From: Bacteroides sp. 224
GTDB taxonomy: Bacteria; Bacteroidota; Bacteroidia; Bacteroidales; Bacteroidaceae
Direction: 5' to 3'
DNA: 34,695 nucleotides
Assembly: GCF_010500995.1 (NCBI RefSeq)
Contig: NZ_QVMK01000033.1
Location: 1-34,695, forward strand
In this document: positions 17,271-24,805 of the stretch, piece by piece
How positions within the stretch are numbered: position 1 is the stretch's first letter
Layout: each line of letters starts with the position of its first letter
The notes under the pieces: generated by a model
What the model saw: only the letters and a program-made list of their open reading frames with translations
The model's database searches: none
Told to the model about the DNA's origin: nothing
Position numbers and translations under genes: made by a program

Positions 17271-17680
17271 CTAAAATAGAAAGCGCAGTTAAAACAATAC
17301 CCTTTAGTAACGAACAGGTATACAATAAGCTATCGGATCTAAACAATCTGGAGAGTTTGAAAGATAAAATACCTGCCGATAAAGTACAGGATATTAGTTT
17401 TGATACAGATACACTGAGCTTCAGTGTATCTCCGGTAGGGCAAATAACCTTTAATGTGGTAGAAAGAGAACCTCATAAATGTGTTAAATTTGCTACGGTG
17501 CAATCTCCTATGCCCCTGAACCTTTGGATACAAATAGTGCCCATGACGGAAAGTGAATGTAAAATGAAACTTACTGTGGGTGTAGATGTGAATCCATTTA
17601 TGAAAGGGATGATTCAAAAACCTCTTAAAGAAGGGTTAGAAAAAATGGCAGATGCTCTTGCCATGATACAATACGCTTAA
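17267..17680 (+). CDS. SRPBCC-fold (START/polyketide cyclase-like) protein
   Basis: The 137-residue protein has the lipid-transfer-like pattern: a first strand ESAVKTIPFSNEQVYNKLSDLNNL, a central strand and hairpin ending KFATVQSPMPLNLWIQIVP, and a long C-terminal helix PLKEGLEKMADALAMI. Such folds bind hydrophobic ligands; the ligand is unknown. It overlaps pyrE by four bases and is 11 bases before argH, so it is co-transcribed, a common order in Bacteroides. Confidence 0.8.
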   Translation: MTKIESAVKTIPFSNEQVYNKLSDLNNLESLKDKIPADKVQDISFDTDTLSFSVSPVGQITFNVVEREPHKCVKFATVQSPMPLNLWIQIVPMTESECKMKLTVGVDVNPFMKGMIQKPLKEGLEKMADALAMIQYA

Positions 17681-17691
17681 TCATCAAAGAC

Positions 17692-19029
17692 ATGTCTCAG
17701 AAACTTTGGGAAAAGAACGTCTCAGTAAACAAAGAAATAGAAAAGTTTACTGTGGGGCGCGACCGTGAATTAGATCTCTATCTTGCAAAGCATGATGTAA
17801 TGGGGTCTATGGCTCATATCACTATGCTCGAAAGTATAGGTTTGCTAACAGCCGAAGAGCTGAAAGTATTACTTGCCGAGCTCCGGAAGATCTATAAAGA
17901 AGCCGAAGCCGGCGATTTTATTATTGAAGAAGGGGTAGAAGATGTGCATTCTCAAGTTGAACTGATGCTGACCCGTTCTTTAGGTGATGTAGGCAAAAAA
18001 ATTCATAGTGGACGTTCTCGTAATGATCAGGTTCTTGTAGACCTGAAGCTGTTTACCCGTGCACAAATTAAAGAAGTAGCAGAGGTAGTAGAGGATTTGT
18101 TTCAAGTATTGATTACCCAAAGTGAGAAATACAAACATGTATTAATGCCCGGCTACACGCATCTGCAAATAGCCATGCCTTCGTCTTTCGGACTATGGTT
18201 TGGTGCTTATGCCGAAAGTCTGGTAGATGATATGATGTTTCTGCAAGCAGCTTATAAAATGTGCAACCGGAACCCATTGGGCTCGGCTGCCGGATATGGC
18301 TCTTCATTTCCATTAAATCGTACCATGACTACCGAACTGTTAGGATTTGATTCCATGAACTTTAATGTAGTGTATGCGCAGATGGGGCGTGGGAAGATGG
18401 AACGCAATGTGGCATTTGCGCTGGCAAGTATTGCCGGAACGATTTCGAAGCTGGCTTATGACGCTTGTCTGTATAATAGTCAGAACTTTGGTTTTGTTAA
18501 GCTACCGGATGATTGTACTACCGGCTCAAGCATTATGCCGCACAAAAAGAATCCGGATGTTTTTGAATTGACTCGTGCAAAATGCAATAAGTTGCAGTCG
18601 CTTCCACAGCAAATTATGATGATAGCCAATAATCTTCCTTCCGGCTATTTCCGCGATCTTCAAGTTATTAAAGAGGTGTTTGTTCCTGCTTTCGAAGAAT
18701 TGAAAGACTGTTTGGAAATGACTACCTACATAATGAAGGAAATAAAAGTGAACGAGCATATTCTGGATGATGATAAATATTTGCTGATATTTAGTGTAGA
18801 AGAAGTAAATCGTCTGGCCCGAGAAGGCATGCCTTTCCGCGATGCATATAAAAAAGTTGGCTTAGATATTGAAGCAGGCAACTTTACGCATAATAAGCAA
18901 GTAGCCCATACCCATGAAGGTAGTATCGGAAATCTTTGTAATGAAGGCGTTTCTGTGCTTATGCAGAACGTGATGGATGGGTTTGACTTTGAACGGGCGG
19001 AAGCTGCTGAGAAAGCGTTACTGAAATAA
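17692..19029 (+). CDS. argH: Argininosuccinate lyase
   Basis: ArgH splits argininosuccinate into arginine and fumarate, the last step of arginine synthesis. The 445-residue protein has the fumarase-superfamily signature G278-S-S-I-M-P-H-K-K-N-P288 and the SGRSRNDQV motif near the N-terminus, with TH in GYTHLQIAMP. It is the last gene of the pyrE run and is followed by a strong hairpin repeat that probably ends or processes the transcript. Confidence 0.97.
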   Translation: MSQKLWEKNVSVNKEIEKFTVGRDRELDLYLAKHDVMGSMAHITMLESIGLLTAEELKVLLAELRKIYKEAEAGDFIIEEGVEDVHSQVELMLTRSLGDVGKKIHSGRSRNDQVLVDLKLFTRAQIKEVAEVVEDLFQVLITQSEKYKHVLMPGYTHLQIAMPSSFGLWFGAYAESLVDDMMFLQAAYKMCNRNPLGSAAGYGSSFPLNRTMTTELLGFDSMNFNVVYAQMGRGKMERNVAFALASIAGTISKLAYDACLYNSQNFGFVKLPDDCTTGSSIMPHKKNPDVFELTRAKCNKLQSLPQQIMMIANNLPSGYFRDLQVIKEVFVPAFEELKDCLEMTTYIMKEIKVNEHILDDDKYLLIFSVEEVNRLAREGMPFRDAYKKVGLDIEAGNFTHNKQVAHTHEGSIGNLCNEGVSVLMQNVMDGFDFERAEAAEKALLK

Positions 19030-19041
19030 GTGAAAATATAA

Positions 19042-19113
19042 TTGAACCACAGATTTACGCAGATTTTAAATAAAATAATAATCTGTGCAAATCTGTGTAA
19101 ATCTGCGGTTCAA
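19042..19113. repeat. ACAGATTTACGCAGATT-type inverted repeat
   Basis: A 24-base arm (19042-19065, starting TTGAACCACAGATT) pairs with 19090-19113 with two mismatches. An extra partial copy (AATCTGTGCA) lies in the loop. It sits between argH and the aldo/keto reductase and shares layout with the hairpins at 4904-4950 and 12047-12110. Confidence 0.85.
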
Positions 19114-19139
19114 AATAATATAAACAAATAGAACCTGAT

Positions 19140-20156
19140 ATGAACTATATCCCTTCCGAAACCCGCTATACCGACAAGATGCCTTATGAGTACTGTGGTA
19201 ACAGCGGATTGCTGCTTCCCCGTATCTCTTTAGGATTGTGGCACAACTTTGGTGATGTAGACGACTTCGGCGTAGCCGGAGATATGATTAAATATGCTTT
19301 TGATGCCGGAATCACTCATTTTGATCTGGCTAATAATTATGGACCGTCTCCCGGATCTGCGGAGACTAATTTCGGCAAGATTCTCAAAAGAAACTTTTTA
19401 GGTTATCGGGATGAAATGATTATTTCCTCGAAGGCAGGGCACCTGATGTGGCCCGGACCTTATGGTGATGGTAGTTCTCGTAAGAACCTGATGGCAAGTA
19501 TCAACCAAAGCCTGAAACGAACAGGTCTGGATTATTTCGATATTTTCTATAGTCATCGTTATGATGGTGTTACTCCTGTGGAAGAAACCATGCAAGCCTT
19601 AATTGATATAGTTCGACAAGGGAAAGCATTGTATGTTGGGATTTCCAAATATCCGGTCGATAAGGCTAAACAGGCTTATGGCATCCTAAAGAATGCAGGA
19701 GTTCCTTGCCTGATTCATCAAGATAGATACAGCATGTTTACTCGTGATGTTGAAAATGGAACATTGCAATCTGCTCACGAAGCAGGTGCAGGATTTATTG
19801 CGTTTTCTCCATTGGCACAGGGGATGCTGACTAATAAGTATCTATACGGCATTCCGGAAGGATCGCGTGCTGCCCGTGCCACCGGCTTCCTAAAGCGCGA
19901 ACAAATATCAGAAGATAAAATTAGGGCAGCTCGTTCGTTAAATGAGTTGGCCGAAAGGAGAAACCAATCTTTAGCGCAGATGGCTTTGGCTTGGGTATTG
20001 AATAATGAATATGTAACTTCTGTTATAATAGGTGCAAGCTCTGTGCGTCAGTTGTCGGATAACCTCGATGCATTGAATAATAGCTCCTTTACTAAGGAAG
20101 AATTGGAGGCGATTAGTCAGATTTTGAGTACCGTAAATGGAAATATGCCTAAATAA
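19140..20156 (+). CDS. Aldo/keto reductase, YghZ/L-glyceraldehyde-3-phosphate reductase type
   Basis: The 338-residue protein is a TIM-barrel NADPH-dependent oxidoreductase of the AKR14/YghZ kind, which reduces L-glyceraldehyde 3-phosphate and other aldehydes. The catalytic set is visible as D62 (HFDLANNYGP), Y67, K98 (SSKAG) and H139 (FYSHRYDG); the C-terminal VIIGASSVRQL binds the nucleotide. It stands alone between a hairpin repeat and the tRNAs. A Kv-beta-like channel role is possible for the family but not indicated here. Confidence 0.9.
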   Translation: MNYIPSETRYTDKMPYEYCGNSGLLLPRISLGLWHNFGDVDDFGVAGDMIKYAFDAGITHFDLANNYGPSPGSAETNFGKILKRNFLGYRDEMIISSKAGHLMWPGPYGDGSSRKNLMASINQSLKRTGLDYFDIFYSHRYDGVTPVEETMQALIDIVRQGKALYVGISKYPVDKAKQAYGILKNAGVPCLIHQDRYSMFTRDVENGTLQSAHEAGAGFIAFSPLAQGMLTNKYLYGIPEGSRAARATGFLKREQISEDKIRAARSLNELAERRNQSLAQMALAWVLNNEYVTSVIIGASSVRQLSDNLDALNNSSFTKEELEAISQILSTVNGNMPK

Positions 20157-20223
20157 AGTGAACTTTCAGCCTAAAAAGTTTGGCTGTTATATGAAATCCT
20201 TTTATCTTTGCACCCGTTAAAAC

Positions 20224-20296
20224 GCGAAAGTAGCTCAGTTGGTAGAGCATAACCTTGCCAAGGTTAGGGTCGCGGGTTCGAATCCCGTCTTTCGCT
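20224..20296 (+). tRNA. tRNA-Gly (GCC anticodon)
   Basis: Acceptor GCGAAAG pairs with CTTTCGC and is followed by the discriminator T; the anticodon stem TAACC/GGTTA encloses TTGCCAA with anticodon GCC; the T arm is GCGGGTTCGAATCCCGT. CCA is not encoded. Confidence 0.95.
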
Positions 20297-21974
20297 CTCG
20301 ATCTTTTATATGTTGCTCGAATGGTGGAATGGTAGACACGAAGGACTTAAAATCCTTTGGCCATAACGGCTGTGGGGGTTCAAGTCCCCCTTCGAGTACA
20401 CTAAGGGACGGATGGGGTTTTTCTCTATCCGTCTTTTCTTTTTTATATTGGTATTTCGCTGATTTTAAGGGGTTTATAACGAAGAAAGGATTCACCTTAT
20501 TAGGTTCAATAACCTCATTATTTTTATTGTATTGAAAACCGTTAGGAAAAAGCATTTCTTGCATTTTTCTTTTTCCGCTTAAGCCTTGTAATCTCCACAT
20601 TTCCAATAAGTTGTTTCGTAGATGGAGGCTATAATCAAGAAATTTATCTAGGTTCAATAATTCCAAATCAATATTCTGATATTCCTTTTGAATTTCGATG
20701 ATTTCTTTTTCTAGTCTGTCCATTACTTTTTGGCATATCTCTCTTTGTTTAGTACTTGTGGCAAGAGCATAATTGGTTTCTACTTTATCTAACTCTTTCT
20801 GTTTGTTTCTTAAATGCGCTTTTATTTCTGCTGCCCTTTCTTTATTCTCAGTATTGAGGTTATTAAATGTTTTTTCAAGTTGTAGTTTTAATAATTCTTC
20901 ATCAATTGGAGCGATAGCATAACTATCTAAAAGAAAAGAATAGGCATCATGCACGTTCTTGGTTGAACAATTAAATTTGCATCCTTTACGTCCGCATACA
21001 TAATACCCAATGTTTCGATTAAATTTCTTTCTCATTTTAGTAGATAAGCTGGCGGATAAGTTTTTTCCACAGCATGGGCATTTAATGCTCCCTAAAAGGG
21101 GAGCATAATCTTTATCTAATTTTTGTTCATAACCATTATGGTTTTTTGCTAAATGTCCATTTACTTTTAGAAAAATCTCTTTGGATATTAGAGGGGGATG
21201 GTTTCCTAGAACAATATCTCCTTGCAAGAACTTGTGAGCCATATATCCAGCATAGAAAGGGTTTTTAAATGCTTCTGATAGCTTTTGTTTAGATATGCAA
21301 AACCCCTCTAATTCTAAACGTTTGCGAATTTCTTCGTTTGTGATATTTTCATTAGCTTTCCAAACAAATGCTTTACGAAGCTTTTTTCCTTCATCGTTGA
21401 TTTCTATAATTTGCTCCTTCTTTGTAGTCTTTTGATCATAACCTCTTGGAGCTTTTCCTATCCAACGACCTTTCAATAGAGCCTTTAGACTATTTTCTAT
21501 TGTTGTAACACGTTTGTCGTCATTCTGAAATCTAGCATTCGCTAGTTCCATGAGTTGCATATATTTGCCAGTTGGAGTTCTTGGGTCGTAGTTTGATGTT
21601 GCAGAAAGGACATAAGCTCCTCTTGCTTCAACTTCCTCGATAATTGTCGTGCTCCCAGTTCTGCTAAAGCGTGATGTGCTAAATACGATAACAAAGTCTA
21701 TTTTAATTTTCCTTATGAAATTAAGCATGCGAGTAAACTCTTTACGTTCCTTATCGCTTTTAGCGGATTCATAAGTGCCGCCAAACTCTTCTAATACAGT
21801 ATAAGAGTGTGTTCGAGCATACTCTCTACATTTGTCGAGCTGGACTTCAAGGCTTTGTCCATCAATTTGTTCACTACTACTTACACGTGTGTAAATTATT
21901 ACGGTACCTCCATCTTTGGAGGTTTTTGGTTTTTCGCCTTTAGCGAATTTTTTTATTTCAAAGTCTTTCATCAT
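20235..21974 (-). CDS. Large serine recombinase, frame running through the tRNAs
   Basis: The resolvase-type catalytic domain (about 24-165) has VIIYTRVSSSEQ with the probable nucleophile S32, followed by a recombinase domain (about 185-270), a zinc-ribbon with CPCCGKNL and CGRKGCKFNC, and a coiled coil (about 365-430). It would integrate or excise the island. The frame has no stop until 20235; residues after about 526 are the antisense of tRNA-Leu and tRNA-Gly, and those just before are the antisense of the tRNA terminator. This suggests that integration replaced the original 3' end, or that the protein carries a junk tail. It is overlapped at its start by a 54-codon ORF. Confidence 0.88.
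   Translation of the reverse strand: MMKDFEIKKFAKGEKPKTSKDGGTVIIYTRVSSSEQIDGQSLEVQLDKCREYARTHSYTVLEEFGGTYESAKSDKERKEFTRMLNFIRKIKIDFVIVFSTSRFSRTGSTTIIEEVEARGAYVLSATSNYDPRTPTGKYMQLMELANARFQNDDKRVTTIENSLKALLKGRWIGKAPRGYDQKTTKKEQIIEINDEGKKLRKAFVWKANENITNEEIRKRLELEGFCISKQKLSEAFKNPFYAGYMAHKFLQGDIVLGNHPPLISKEIFLKVNGHLAKNHNGYEQKLDKDYAPLLGSIKCPCCGKNLSASLSTKMRKKFNRNIGYYVCGRKGCKFNCSTKNVHDAYSFLLDSYAIAPIDEELLKLQLEKTFNNLNTENKERAAEIKAHLRNKQKELDKVETNYALATSTKQREICQKVMDRLEKEIIEIQKEYQNIDLELLNLDKFLDYSLHLRNNLLEMWRLQGLSGKRKMQEMLFPNGFQYNKNNEVIEPNKVNPFFVINPLKSAKYQYKKEKTDREKPHPSLSVLEGGLEPPQPLWPKDFKSFVSTIPPFEQHIKDRERKTGFEPATLTLARLCSTN
20315..20398 (+). tRNA. tRNA-Leu (UAA anticodon)
   Basis: Class II tRNA with acceptor GCTCGAA paired with TTCGAGT (first pair G-U), anticodon loop CTTAAAA (UAA), a variable arm, and T arm GGGGGTTCAAGTCCCCC. 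It is 18 bases after tRNA-Gly and probably co-transcribed. The serine recombinase frame on the other strand runs through it. Confidence 0.95.
20407..20444 (+). terminator. Terminator of the tRNA-Gly/tRNA-Leu unit
   Basis: GACGGAT (20407-20413) pairs with ATCCGTC (20427-20433), followed by a T-rich run. On the minus strand it is read as codons by the recombinase frame. Confidence 0.8.
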
Positions 21975-22122
21975 TATAATATTTTATGTGGATAAATGCA
22001 CTATAGCTTAGTAAAGAGTATAAGTATAGTGTTTCGATTAATCTCTCAATATCTTTGTCACTCAAACTTTTGTATTTTCCAGATTTTAAGATTTCTTCTT
22101 TAGTTAAAATTTCGGTTCTCAC
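21958..22122 (-). CDS. Small ORF overlapping the recombinase start (54 codons, GTG start)
   Basis: An open frame from GTG at 22122 to TGA at 21958 gives a 54-residue protein (VRTEILTKEEILKSGKYK...). It ends 17 bases inside the recombinase gene, so the two would be translationally linked. The composition (acidic and lysine-rich helix, then an aromatic/Leu-rich helix ending HIKYYNDERL) looks like a real small protein. No family is recognised. The upstream leader has a palindrome CCTAAG...CTTAGG at 22144-22165 and a -7-like TACGTTTG at 22348-22355. Confidence 0.6.
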   Translation of the reverse strand: MRTEILTKEEILKSGKYKSLSDKDIERLIETLYLYSLLSYSAFIHIKYYNDERL

Positions 22123-22143
22123 TGTTGCTCATATTTAAAGCTT

Positions 22144-22165
22144 CCTAAGTTAATAATAGCTTAGG
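22144..22165. promoter_or_regulatory. Palindromic candidate operator upstream of the recombinase pair
   Basis: CCTAAG(TTAATAATAG)CTTAGG forms a dyad just upstream of the small ORF. It could be an operator or RNA hairpin; no protein is linked to it. Confidence 0.4.
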
Positions 22166-22196
22166 ATTATATTTGCACTTCAATCAAACTCACAAA

Positions 22197-22231
22197 GTAG
22201 GGAAGTGCATGCGCATGAAGTGCTGCCCTAC
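22197..22231. repeat. Compound hairpin GTAGGG...CCCTAC
   Basis: GTAGGG (22197-22202) pairs with CCCTAC (22226-22231); between them is the palindrome CATGCGCATG (22208-22217) flanked by two GAAGTGC direct repeats. It lies in the recombinase leader. Confidence 0.55.
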
Positions 22232-22347
22232 TTCTGACCTCTTTCAATTAAAATGAAATGGAAGTATTTTCTCGTGGTGGGTTTGTCTTACTGATAAATG
22301 TAGACGTACTGTTCTGATTGTCTGGGATTTAGTGTGTCGGAACAATG

Positions 22348-22355
22348 CAAACGTA
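22348..22355 (-). promoter_or_regulatory. -7 box for the small ORF/recombinase transcript
   Basis: TACGTTTG on the minus strand matches TAnnTTTG. It would give a leader of about 220 bases holding the hairpin at 22197-22231 and the palindrome at 22144-22165. Confidence 0.4.
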
Positions 22356-22360
22356 TCAGA

Positions 22361-22635
22361 AAAAATATTAATTCCCAAATAATCAGAATATTTTAACAGA
22401 AATTTAATATTTTAAAATTAATGTTAAAATCTAAGTTGTTTATTTTTAACATAGAATGATATTCATTTTCATTGAGGAATAACTAAAAATGAATATTTTA
22501 GAAAGTCGTTTTTGGGGATAAATAGGTATATTATTGATTTTCAGCTGTTTATACGATGTTTTAATATTCACTAATATTCTTAGTGGATATTGAGGTCATT
22601 GTGAGGTCGTCAACTACTGACTTCATATTGAAACT
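22361..22635. other. AT-rich intergenic region with two perfect or near-perfect inverted repeats
   Basis: ATATTCATTTT (22459-22469) is inverted at 22486-22496. AATATTCACTAA (22563-22574) faces TTAGTGGATATT (22580-22591) with one mismatch and a 5-base loop. No gene is supported here. Confidence 0.6.
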
Positions 22636-22685
22636 AAAAGCTCGTAAAATGTGATTTATTGTTCACTTTTACGAGCTTTATTTTA
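22636..22685 (-). terminator. Strong hairpin, probably bidirectional terminator
   Basis: TAAAAGCTCGTAAAATGTGA pairs with TTCACTTTTACGAGCTTTA, with short T/A-rich runs on both sides. It lies just after the island lipoprotein gene on the minus strand. Confidence 0.65.
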
Positions 22686-22711
22686 CTCACATAAAAAAGT
22701 AAATAACTAAT

Positions 22712-23098
22712 TTATCCAATTTTCTTATATGTAACCCAACTTTTCTCAAAAGTAGTAAATTGAAGAACCAACTTGTCGTTTGTCAAAGAAACAATCTTTA
22801 TTGTTATCGGAAATAGAACATCCTCAGAAGCAACTGTTAATATGTTCCCTTTTTTTGACCAACTCCCTTCCGTTGTTTTGCCCTCACTATCATATTCTGT
22901 ATAAGTTCCATCGCTTTTCAGTTCAAACCAAGCTAAATAATCACAAGATGAATACTCATATTCATCTTCATCGGAAAAAGATTCAACTTGCCATTTGCCT
23001 ATAAGTTCATCGTTGTTCTTGTCATCATCGGAAGAACAAGCTATAAATGAGACACTACTAAGTAAAAGTACGCTTAAAAAATAAAAAGATTTCTTCAT
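22712..23098 (-). CDS. Lipocalin-like surface lipoprotein
   Basis: The 128-residue protein has an SPII signal (MKKSFYFLSVLLLSSVSFIAC) and then SSDDDKN, an acidic stretch after the lipid cysteine that in Bacteroidetes can signal export to the cell surface. The rest looks lipocalin-like: ELIGKWQVESF, FELKSDGTYTEY, GSWSKKGNILTV, NDKLVLQF. It probably lies on the outer membrane. It is 12 bases after the outer-membrane protein gene and shares its leader. Its ligand is unknown. Confidence 0.75.
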   Translation of the reverse strand: MKKSFYFLSVLLLSSVSFIACSSDDDKNNDELIGKWQVESFSDEDEYEYSSCDYLAWFELKSDGTYTEYDSEGKTTEGSWSKKGNILTVASEDVLFPITIKIVSLTNDKLVLQFTTFEKSWVTYKKIG

Positions 23099-23110
23099 TT
23101 CTATTGTCCC

Positions 23111-23671
23111 TTAAAATTTATATGCTAAACCCACACCAAACACAAGCTGATTGAAATTACTGATAATCTGATATTTCAATTCAGCATTAATTTTCAATTT
23201 ATTCGTGAGTTGGTATTCAGCACCAGCACCTAAGTTGATGGCGATTTTTCCACTACGAGAACTTCCGCTATCATATTCATCATAGTCATCGTCGTCATCA
23301 TAGTTTGCACGTGTCCAAAGGTCGAAGTCGTCATCGTCGTATCCAAAGTCAAAGTCAAAGTCAACAGTCTTCCAACTAGTATAACCTAAGCCTGCTAATG
23401 GATAAATATTAATTTTCGGAGCAACATTAAACAGATAATGGACGTTGGCATTGAAATCAAACATATTAAAGTCATTTTTTCCGAAATAATAGTCAAAAGA
23501 GGGCTCAATGCGAATCGCGTCTGTAATACCATACTGAAATTTAGCCCCAATGCCCAAACTTTCAATTTCAGTGCCGTAATTAAGTAAAATACCACCAGCC
23601 ATTTCACCTTTTTGTGCCATAGCATTAGAACCTATCATAAAAATGATAGCAATAATAAATAATTTTTTCAT
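23111..23671 (-). CDS. Small outer-membrane beta-barrel protein with Asp-rich loops
   Basis: From the ATG at 23671 the protein has 186 residues: a signal peptide (MKKLFIIAIIFMIGSNAMAQ), an OmpA/OmpX-like barrel with alternating strands, and a C-terminal strand ending FGVGLAYKF. A frame-opening GTG at 23695 is less likely. Between strands it has DFDFDFGYDDDDFD and YDDDDDYDEYD, loops so rich in Asp that metal (calcium) binding is possible, though unproven. It is the first gene after the ~266-base structured leader and is paired with the lipocalin-like lipoprotein. Confidence 0.75.
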   Translation of the reverse strand: MKKLFIIAIIFMIGSNAMAQKGEMAGGILLNYGTEIESLGIGAKFQYGITDAIRIEPSFDYYFGKNDFNMFDFNANVHYLFNVAPKINIYPLAGLGYTSWKTVDFDFDFGYDDDDFDLWTRANYDDDDDYDEYDSGSSRSGKIAINLGAGAEYQLTNKLKINAELKYQIISNFNQLVFGVGLAYKF

Positions 23672-23695
23672 AAATAAAAAACGTTTATTTTGCAC

Positions 23696-23937
23696 CTCAG
23701 ACCCTACAGTGCTATTTGTATAATAAAGAAGCGTGAGCCTTGTTAATTATCCGTCAAGGAGGCCTTCGACTTGCCCACGACACGAATAAAATAACCGCTC
23801 ACGCCTTTAACGCATATATATTGATGATATATACGAAAAGCAGAACGCCTAATCCTATTCTCGTGTCGCTGAAAAGTGTCGAAGTTTCCTTGACAAGAAT
23901 ATTAAACGCTTCTTATAATATGCTTGCTACTAATGTA
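23696..23937 (-). ncRNA. Structured leader RNA, copy 1 (pseudoknot-like)
   Basis: The leader of the outer-membrane/lipoprotein pair has long complementary arms. GTCAAGGA/TCCTTGAC is 23753-23760 with 23887-23894; CTTCGAC/GTCGAAG is 23764-23770 with 23878-23884; CGACAC..GAATA/TATTC..GTGTCG is 23778-23788 with 23856-23868. GCGTGAGC/GCTCACGC (23731-23738 with 23797-23804) crosses those helices, making a pseudoknot. AAGAAGCG/CGCTTCTT (23726-23733 with 23907-23914) would compete with it. Hairpins GCTAC-ATTA-GTAGC (23926-23939) and CGTATATAT...ATATATGCG (23811-23835) complete it. The same plan recurs at 31506-31776. Confidence 0.6.
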
Positions 23938-23943
23938 GCGCCG

Positions 23944-23951
23944 CAAAGATA
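23944..23951 (-). promoter_or_regulatory. -7 box of leader RNA copy 1
   Basis: TATCTTTG on the minus strand, a perfect TAnnTTTG. The start would be near 23937, giving a leader of about 266 bases to the ATG at 23671. Confidence 0.6.
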
Positions 23952-24002
23952 AAAAATGTTTGGGGATTAGACGTTCTTTGTGAACAGTTATTTTAAAATA
24001 GC

Positions 24003-24590
24003 TTAAAAACTTAACATATCGTATGTTTCAAGCAGCTCTTCATTCCGCAAACCTAGATACCGCCTTGTTGTCATCACATCCGCATGGTTAAATAGCTCTG
24101 ATAGTTTTATGAGTGCAAATTCGCTATTTTGACCTGCCATTTCAACCACTTGCCTACCAAATGTTTTCCGCATTGAGTGAGTGCTGAAATGTTCCACCTT
24201 TAATTTATAGCCTTTCTTAATCTCTTTAAAACGCACATTTATCCGCTGAATAGAGAAGACTACTTTTTTGCGACTCAAAAAGCATTTCTCATCCATATAT
24301 GTGATATTTAAAGCATGGTAACAATCTTGTATATGCTTTTGCAGTTGAGGGTTGATTTTAATTTCTCTCCGTTTCCCTGTTTTTTTCTCATTAAGTGCAA
24401 AGGTACTATTTTCTAGGAGCTGCCCCCAAGTTAAGGTTAATAAATCTGAAATTCGCAAGCCAAAGAAGGAACCACATGCAATTAGTAAGCTCATGCGATA
24501 ATCACCATCAGCGTACAATCTACGGACTAAATTCAACATTGAATCCCATTCTATAAAATCACTCGTTACATAACTATTCTTAAGGCTCAT
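24003..24590 (-). CDS. Tyrosine recombinase consisting of the catalytic domain only
   Basis: At 195 residues the protein lacks the N-terminal arm/core-binding domains of usual integrases, but the active set is complete: R46 (FFGLRISDLL), K70 or so (ALNEKKTGKRREI), H138-x-x-R141 (HSMRKTFG), H169 (LFNHADVMTTRRY) and Y178. It could be a self-sufficient small recombinase or a partner of another DNA-binding protein. Inversion or excision of nearby DNA is possible. It lies inside the island, 50 bases upstream of the leader RNA promoter, on the same strand. Confidence 0.85.
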   Translation of the reverse strand: MSLKNSYVTSDFIEWDSMLNLVRRLYADGDYRMSLLIACGSFFGLRISDLLTLTWGQLLENSTFALNEKKTGKRREIKINPQLQKHIQDCYHALNITYMDEKCFLSRKKVVFSIQRINVRFKEIKKGYKLKVEHFSTHSMRKTFGRQVVEMAGQNSEFALIKLSELFNHADVMTTRRYLGLRNEELLETYDMLSF

Positions 24591-24681
24591 AATATTCTGT
24601 TTTATTGGTAAATCTTTGTTTTTGAATGTTTTGGAATAGGGTGTTTTGATAAACTGCTGATAATCAACTAATATTCAAACT

Positions 24682-24804
24682 TTATAGAAGTGAATATTCG
24701 TTCTTTACTCTTTCATCGTAGTTTTTGTAATGCCAAATAGCATTATCAATCACTCCAACCAACATGTCAAAATAGATTCTTTCGTGTTTTTCTGTTTCAG
24801 CCAT
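24682..24804 (-). CDS. Small protein of 40 residues
   Basis: An ATG at 24804 follows the stop of the preceding gene by one base, with GGAG just upstream inside that gene. The product (MAETEKHERIYFDMLVGVID...) is a compact charged helix pair, a plausible real protein. A longer frame from 24990 overlaps the other gene out of frame and has a low-quality sequence, so I start at 24804. Family not recognised. Confidence 0.5.
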   Translation of the reverse strand: MAETEKHERIYFDMLVGVIDNAIWHYKNYDERVKNEYSLL

Positions 24805-24805
24805 T

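Noticed and set aside
20235..20400. A conserved C-terminal domain in the serine recombinase (KTGFEPATLTLAR)
   Set aside because: These residues are the antisense translation of tRNA genes, a known source of false protein tails.
23740..23952. A 70-codon plus-strand frame within leader RNA copy 1
   Set aside because: It lies antisense in a region explained by RNA arms and has no protein-like pattern or upstream promoter.
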